From: Spirogloea muscicola
Taxonomy: Eukaryota; Streptophyta; Zygnematophyceae; Spirogloeales; Spirogloeaceae
Length of the DNA stretch: 14,126 nucleotides
Assembly: GCA_009602725.1 (NCBI GenBank)
Contig: WELB01000012.1
Span: forward strand, 217,430-231,555
Direction: 5' to 3'
The notes beneath the pieces are model-generated. The model did no database searches and had not been told where the DNA came from. It worked only from the letters and a program-made list of their open reading frames with translations. Position 1 is the first letter of the stretch; the number at the start of each line of letters is the position of its first letter. The position numbers and the translations under genes were made by a program. Shown piece by piece: positions 8,996-14,126 of this stretch.

Positions 8996-9440
8996 TCAGG
9001 AACCTCTAGTCAGTAGATGCAAGTCTGAATAGCTAGCAGGCGGAAAGACGTCGCCCTAACGGAAGCCGGAGGCCGCCGCCAAAGCGCGGCCTGCGCGAAA
9101 GCACCGCGAAAGCAAGGGACCGCTGCAAAGAGATCGCCAAGCGCATCCGGAAGACTTGGGCGAGGGACCCGGCGACATTGAAGCCAGGTTGCTCGCCCTG
9201 CTGCCCGTGGCGGCGGGCCGCTGCTCGCCGCGCAAGACAGTGAAGCAGGTCAAGCCATATTGCGCCAAAGGCGCCGTGTACGTCGACGGCGAGTGGGACA
9301 AACTCGTCTCTCACCGGGTGATCCGAGTATTTCCATATCTTGGCGCCTGCCGCTTGGCGGACAGCGTAGCCCGCCTCCTCCGACGAGTGTTTTGCAGTAA
9401 AAGTCCTTGTTCCGGCTCCTCTTTCTTTGGCTTTGGACAT
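8996..9440 (-). mobile_element. Longest LINE-like C-terminal fragment (decayed pseudogene)
   Basis: A minus-strand frame opens at an ATG (9440-9438) and reads '...KYSDHPVRDEFVPLAVDVHG' then 'AFGAIWLDLLHCLARRAAAR', then 'GFNVAGSLAQVFRMRLAISL' and 'QRSLAFAV'. It loses frame near 9100. The shifted frame then gives 'RAGRALAAASGFR', an in-frame TAG (9058-9056), and 'GDVFPPASYSDLHLLTRGS' with TGA (8998-8996). The 'F-V-P-L-A-V-D-V-H-G' block, followed by an LL-x-x-LA helix and a 'SLQR...AFAVxRRAGRA' end, resembles the region after the reverse transcriptase domain in algal and plant LINE-type elements, from memory of such sequences. The polymerase core with its YxDD motif is absent. A frameshift plus a stop make it non-functional. 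An unrelated repeated gene family remains possible. Confidence 0.55.
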
Positions 9441-9455
9441 TGTCCCTTCTTTTCT

Positions 9456-9476
9456 GGGGCTGGCTTTGCCAGCCCC
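9456..9476. repeat. Best-preserved family hairpin
   Basis: GGGGCTGGC (9456-9464), loop TTT, GCCAGCCCC (9468-9476): a perfect 9-bp stem. It is the cleanest example of the stem-loop repeated at about 12 places between 5788 and 9944, and it lies just upstream (minus sense) of the longest LINE-like fragment. Confidence 0.7.
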
Positions 9477-9589
9477 TCTTCTCTATGGGCGCGCACTTCT
9501 TTGTAGCTTGGCAGTCCCGTGAACTTGCCGACAGCTACTTACTTGAGCATGTAGCATTACCAGCACCAGTCGGATAACCAAACGGTCGG

Positions 9590-9720
9590 AAGGTCACATT
9601 GAGCGTCCAATCGCAGAGGTCAAATGGAATGAATCTGGGCTTTTGCGCCTTCAGGCCCTTCTCGGACCTTCTCTAATCCTCTTGAGCTGACCTCTCACAG
9701 CCATCCCCTTTCATTTGGAA
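9590..9720 (+). mobile_element. LINE-like 3' end in the plus orientation near 9600
   Basis: The plus strand has 'GGTCACATTGAGCGTCCAAT' then 'CGC', matching the stop and start of the 3' UTR of the copies at 6305 and 6546 with one extra base. It is followed by 'TTTTGCGCCTTCAGGCCC' and 'TCGGACCTTCTC', the same order as in those copies. The coding part upstream is unrecognisable. Confidence 0.45.
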
Positions 9721-9894
9721 GAGCAGCTGCTGCTTCCATTTCGTGCACATCGCGCCTGTCTTCAAGGGGGTCCAAACGGGAGGGAGACGGCGACTGAAGA
9801 CGGGAGATAGGCCTCTCTCCCCAACAATAGCCGACGGCCCACGTGGCTGGCAAGCAGGAGGCCCGCACACATCCACAGCAAAGCCCAAACATAG

Positions 9895-9970
9895 GGGAAG
9901 ATGAGCAGCTCTGTCGAAGGGCGGGGGCTGTGAAATGCCAGCCCACATAAGATCACCAAGGTTAGAAGAG
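9895..9970 (-). mobile_element. LINE-like 3'-UTR tail, last of the block
   Basis: The minus strand reads 'ATGTGGGCTGGCATTTCACA', then 'GCCCCCGCCC', then 'GAGCTGCTCAT'. It has the family hairpin (gggctg...gccagccc, 9925-9944) and the same downstream motif as the other tails. No coding part is present. Confidence 0.5.
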
Positions 9971-10149
9971 GCCCGCTTCAGCCACCATGCTGGCCCCCGG
10001 CTTGGCGTGCTACGTGACTGTGGACCACGTCACCGACTGCCCGTTGGGAAAGGTGAAAGCATGTGCAGTCACCCGGCCTGAGGACACTGCTCAACATGGC
10101 CAGGGGCATACACCCGAGGAGGCAAGAGGGAGGGCACAGAGAAGCTAGG

Positions 10150-10799
10150 CCGCTGGTTCTGCTAATTTTGCAGCCTAACACTCGTGTCAAGGTTAGGAGA
10201 GGGATCAAGCTACATACGTCAGTCACAGTCATTGAGGTCCATAAGCAAAAGGGGTAGTGATAAACTGCTGCAGGACTGCTACTGATACTGCAATCGGAAG
10301 GCCCACACCTCCTTGGACTCTTGTTCTGCAGTATCCTGTGAGGTTGAGGTTCTTACAAGAAAGCTATACCTTGTGGGATGGGTGAATAATCGCAGCCAGT
10401 CTAAATACAGAAGGGCGCGCTGTCATCCAATTTCGCTCAGCTCCTTGCCATGCAGGCTTGGCAGAGCTGAATCTCAGCATGTCCTGCGCCTTGTCAATGT
10501 ACAGCTCCAGGTAGCAGCCAGAATACGTTGTTGGGTTTCTTCGTCATGAGTCATGAAGCTACAGGACATGCGACACACTGTGAACTTGCAACAAGTGCGC
10601 GGGGTGAGACTGCTAATGTGTGTCACGTATGTTCTTAGAGATAGTGGCAGATATAAGAAGGGACCTAGTGGACAAGTACAGGCACAACCAAGTGGGAAGC
10701 AGTGTCTTGAGTAAATAAAAGAATGTATTAGCTCTAAGAGAGTTCAAAAGAATGTTGGGGGTGGCGACACAGTACGGGTGGAGGTGCTGAGATAATTAA
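10150..10799. other. 3' flank of the exchanger gene; no gene seen
   Basis: About 650 nt with no convincing coding frame on either strand and no repeat-family motif. The part nearest 10800 is probably the exchanger 3' UTR. Confidence 0.45.
10353..10357 (-). terminator. Possible TGTAA poly(A) signal of the exchanger gene
   Basis: TTACA on the plus strand reads TGTAA on the minus strand, about 445 nt after the stop codon. It is the first such motif I find beyond the stop, and it is much farther away than in the other two genes, so the call is weak. Confidence 0.2.
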
Positions 10800-13700
10800 T
10801 CAGATGAGCTCATACGCTTTAAGGCAGGAGAGGAGAAGGAAGATGAACCAGAGGGTGAGGAAGAAGAAGGAGGACACCCAGGCCCAGCCACGGGGCCCAC
10901 CAAGCTCGCCGCCCAGCACCCGCCGTCTCCAGAAAACGAATAGCACGCACGCAATGAAGGTGCCGAAGTACGTGAAGAGGGAGAAAGTCAGGCCAGATGC
11001 AGGCACCTTGTAAGCCTGATGGAGCTTGACCCTGTCATAGATGGCAGTGAGGAGCCACGGTATTCCGATGCCCACAAAGACGTTGATTGAGTTGCTGCAG
11101 AACAATGAGGAAGGAGTCAAACTTACTGAAGGACCGCTGCTGCTCTGTACTTGATGCATAAAGAAGCTCGATCTTTAGACTTGTCCTCTCAACAAAGATG
11201 ACACTAGCAACTCTGGGCCTCTTACCTTGCATTGATGTTTGCAATGGCTGAGTCAGCCGTTGATTCGTGATCGGCAGCAATTTTGCTGGCCACTAGATCG
11301 GGCCAGGATGTGCCTGTCGCGAGTATGGTGATGGCAATCACAAGATCCTTCGCCCCTGACACAGGATAACAGTGGACATTGTACAGTCATTTACCGTCCA
11401 GGTGTCAGAAGCAAATACGTACTCGAGCACGACTTCAGAACGTGCTATGTGCATCTATCCTGTGCATTGTGCCCCCTCGCAACACTGCATATGGCTGAGA
11501 TACATGATTCAGTACAGAATCCTTGCTCATTGGTCAACTGCTCAATTGGACGGAGAATTGTCATGCCAGAGCTGAACTGAAAGCAGGTGTGCTGCCTCAG
11601 AGTGACTGTCGAAAATGGAGGACGATCACACTCCCAAAGTAGGAGTATAGCTGCGGGCGCAGCGGTTATTGGTGACTACCTGTGACACAGCCGAAAAGGT
11701 GGGCCAGCTCGATTACAACTGCCGAGATCCCCGTGATGAAAGCGATGGCGAACAAGAAGGCAACCCATCCATGCAGTACTTTGGCAGGCGGAATGGCCAC
11801 CGCAAAGAGCACCTTCCATGGGAACATGATTGGGTTCATGACAAGGTCCAGCAGCTTCGCTGCCACGGGCCGCCCGCTCTCATCAGTCTGACACTTCACC
11901 TGCGCAGCCAGGGGAGGTGCATTGCTTTGATACGTGCTTTTCGGTCACACTGCTCTGATTGCCCTGGCATCGAAAAGATCACGCATTGCAAATTTGCAAC
12001 CAAGAGCCACTTACCGTCATTGCAGAGCAGACCTGCTGCTTCCAGAGGCTCAATACCTCCTTCCAGGTTGGATGTCGCTGCTCCTCCAGCACCCGCATAA
12101 TTTCCGCTTCTAGCGATAGGTCGCTGTCTGCACCCACGGACGATGTGCGGGCCAACTCGGGAGAGTCCCCATTGAGACTGTCACTGCGCATACTGTTGAT
12201 TCGGAGGGGGCCTGCCGCATTGACGTTGTCGCTGCGGAGGCTGTCACCGCGTAAAAGGTGCATCCCAAGCTGGTCAGGGCTGCTGCCGCCACCTTCGCCA
12301 ATGTCAGCGGCAGTGAGGAGGGCTGCAGCTTGCAGACGGTACATCTTCCGCGCCTGCCGGTCCCTATCCCTGCCATCGGTGCAGCCATGGATGCAGTACT
12401 CAATGCATTGATGTCAACGTTCGCCTTGGCAGACCCATTAAGCCGCTAGTTGAATGCTCAGTCAAATCCTGCAAGCATAAATAGAGCTCTCAAGCAACAC
12501 ATCACCACTGAGCAACCAGAGCTGCGGCGCAACCAGAGGCCTACATTCGGCTCGGATAGCTTGCAACAATGACGTTGTTCTCTCCTGCAGCAAGGTCCAC
12601 CGCCTGAGGCCCTCCCCTGTCGATCCAGGTGCTGATGGACGCGTAGGGCCAGCGCTGGTCCTCCGCATACGCGTGGAGCATCAGGACCGGCATATGGAGG
12701 ACAGTCACAGCGGCCTCCCACACTGTCACCACATTGGGTGATGAGAACTGCAGCAAGGAGCAAGCAAAACGATCATCCACATTCTGGATCCTGGTATAGC
12801 AAGCTTAAGCCATTTCACATCTGAGATCTGATACCTCCTGATGTCAGGCAGGTGGCGAGCATTACAGCTGAGATATAGGGTATGGATGACTCCATTCATT
12901 TGCGATTAACAGGAACGTACTGGAGTGGACAGCACAGCTGTGAGGGAAGAAGCGCCTGGCTTCGTAACCATGACAGCATCACAGAGGTAAGGAGCAACTG
13001 GCGGTTACCCTGGCGCACCTTGAGGATGACGAGGAGCCAGAGGTAGGCCCAGAGCGACCAGAGGAGCTCGACGACGAAGACGCCGTAGTTGGCGATGCGC
13101 TTCACGGTGCCCTTCTTGGGCACCAGCACGCACACCGCCAGGATGGGGAATAGGTTGAACGCCGCGCCGCCGACAATCGTGCCAGGGCCCAGCCCTGTGG
13201 CGACCAGCAGCAGCCAAAGAGGCGACGTCTTCAGTGCTGGTAAAGCGCTTCCGACGTGCCACTAGACCAGGCCGTCGCCGCGGCCGCCCAGCGATGGTAC
13301 TGGCACTGACGCGCAGTTGACGCATTGGGCCGGCCGGCTGCCTAATTGGGGAAAGCGGGCGCACCGCCGCCGTCGTTGGTGCCGAGCTGCTGGAGCGCGT
13401 CGAGAAGGGCGAGCGAGATCTGGGGCGCGCAGGTGCCGAGCGCCAGCAGCGAGATGTCGGCCAGCGTGCCGTTCCAGGCCGGCGCGACGGCGGCGGGGCA
13501 ACCCCTGGAGGCCGGCACCACAACGCGGCGCCGCGCGATGGCCTCCATGGCGGCCATGAAGCACGCCGTGATGGCCGCCAGGCCGAAGAAGCAGTAAAGC
13601 AGGCCCAGGGCGTACAGCGCGGCCCGCATCTGCGGCGGCAGCGCCAACGCTGGACGCGGTCGTCAGCTTTGCTGACTGCAGCCTGCGCTCCGCCTCCTCC

Positions 13701-13904
13701 GCCGCCGCCGCCGCCGCCGCCGTCGCCGCCGCCGCTGCCGGCTTCAGCGGCGCGCGCGGAGGGCGGCGCGGCGGACCTGGGGGGGCCAGGTGTTCTCGGC
13801 GGGCAGGAGGAGGTAGCTGGTGCACGTCGCCGCCGCCGAGCCCGACGGCCGGACCACCTCCGCCAGCAGCGCGTCGCCGAGGCGCTGCGCCGAGCACGTC
13901 CACC
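10800..13904 (-). CDS. SLC8-type Na+/Ca2+ exchanger (at least eight exons, 5' end uncertain)
   Basis: Minus-strand exons are about 13904-13777, 13629-13365, 13194-13019, 12747-12671, 12369-12015, 11899-11680, 11355-11226 and 11094-10800 (stop TGA), about 548 codons. Phases agree at every junction and rebuild family sequence. NCX proteins move Ca2+ against Na+ across a membrane. Seen in order: a segment like NCX TM1 ('[20 protein letters not shown]'), alpha-1 ('[18 protein letters not shown]' then '[14 protein letters not shown]'), two more membrane helices, a loop of about 120 residues, then '[14 protein letters not shown]', alpha-2 ('[17 protein letters not shown]' then '[16 protein letters not shown]') and the C-terminal '[17 protein letters not shown]', close to animal NCX. 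About 10-11 helices are visible. There is no Calx-beta domain. Alpha-1 has Gln where the family has Glu, Cys for a Ser, and Gly for a Ser; alpha-2 keeps its Asp. The junction at 12671/12369 is the least supported. The start codon is unresolved: the frame stays open through a 108-nt poly(A) to an ATG at 14058, but a real first exon may lie beyond the window. Confidence 0.9.
13692..13740. repeat. GCC trinucleotide repeat in an exchanger intron
   Basis: A nearly pure run of gcc/ccg units (with single tcg and ctg interruptions) lies inside the intron 13776-13630. It is removed by splicing in my model, so length changes should not affect the protein. Read through, it would encode Ala, Gly or Arg runs. 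Confidence 0.8.
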
Positions 13905-13934
13905 CTGCCGGCAGCCGCAGCGCCGCGCAGAGGC

Positions 13935-14044
<110 letters not shown>

Positions 14045-14126
14045 CGTTGCGGCCCCATCCCAATGCCTCCCGCTTCTCCTTGCGCTGCCGGCAGCCCGGG
14101 CTTGGCGATCTACAGCATTCGTTACA

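Noticed and set aside
7039-9240. Plus-strand peptides 'PEAAAKARPARRC' and 'TWARDPATLKPGCSPCCP' repeated among copies
   Set aside because: They also show third-position variation, because they are the antisense of the minus-strand frame with the third positions in register. The minus frame has longer open reading, a shared stop codon in eight copies and a sensible 3' UTR, so I take the minus strand as coding.
9156-9506. 116-codon plus-strand open frame
   Set aside because: It is antisense to the LINE-like fragment at 8996-9440. The minus strand carries the peptide shared with the copy ending at 7372.
5745-9970. CRISPR-like or satellite array
   Set aside because: Repeat spacing and length are irregular, copies occur in both orientations, and units contain coding remnants with stop codons; this fits dispersed transposon tails, not an array.

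Overview
This is a nuclear-type eukaryotic window, most likely from a green alga (Chlorophyta). The reasons are: three GT-AG intron-rich genes with short introns (about 115-325 nt); very GC-rich first exons with Kozak-like starts; TGTAA, the usual chlorophyte poly(A) signal, about 110-130 nt after two of the three stop codons; a plastid-type DnaJ zinc-finger protein next to a plant-style mTERF; and an SLC8-type Na+/Ca2+ exchanger, which algae keep but land plants mostly lack. The lineage is an inference and no species is named.

Layout. (1) 221-3423, plus strand: a six-exon mTERF-family gene of 678 codons. All junctions keep frame. It has a transit-like N-terminus, an acidic stretch with a 12-Glu run, and about 11-12 mTERF repeats. 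(2) 3424-4525: convergent 3' flanks with two candidate poly(A) signals and no recognisable gene. (3) 4526-5649, minus strand: a small four-exon gene (149 residues in my model) with four CxxCxGxG zinc motifs and no J domain. The last three exons are firm; the first junction is tentative. (4) About 5740-9970: a 4-kb repeat-rich block. Most of it is explained by many decayed, mostly minus-strand copies of the 3' end of one non-LTR (LINE-like) retrotransposon. Each copy has the same C-terminal peptide ending in 'LLTRGY-stop' and/or a 3' UTR holding a GGGCTGGC/GCCAGCCC hairpin. Inside this block, at 8312-8470, lies a foldback whose arms look like two head-to-head LTR/primer-binding-site junctions (initiator-Met type). 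(5) 9971-10799: 3' flank of the last gene, with little to call. (6) 10800 to at least 13904, minus strand: an SLC8-type Na+/Ca2+ exchanger in at least eight exons. It has both alpha repeats and a short cytosolic loop with no Calx-beta domain. Alpha-1 is altered at positions that normally bind ions. (7) 13937-14044: a 108-nt T homopolymer next to or inside the 5' end of the exchanger gene.

The three genes are not an operon and show no shared pathway beyond two probable organelle proteins (mTERF, zinc finger) beside one membrane transporter. The points most worth a second look are the exchanger's alpha-1 substitutions, the LINE 3'-end array with its repeated stem-loop, and the LTR/PBS foldback. 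I found no tRNA, rRNA or CRISPR array.
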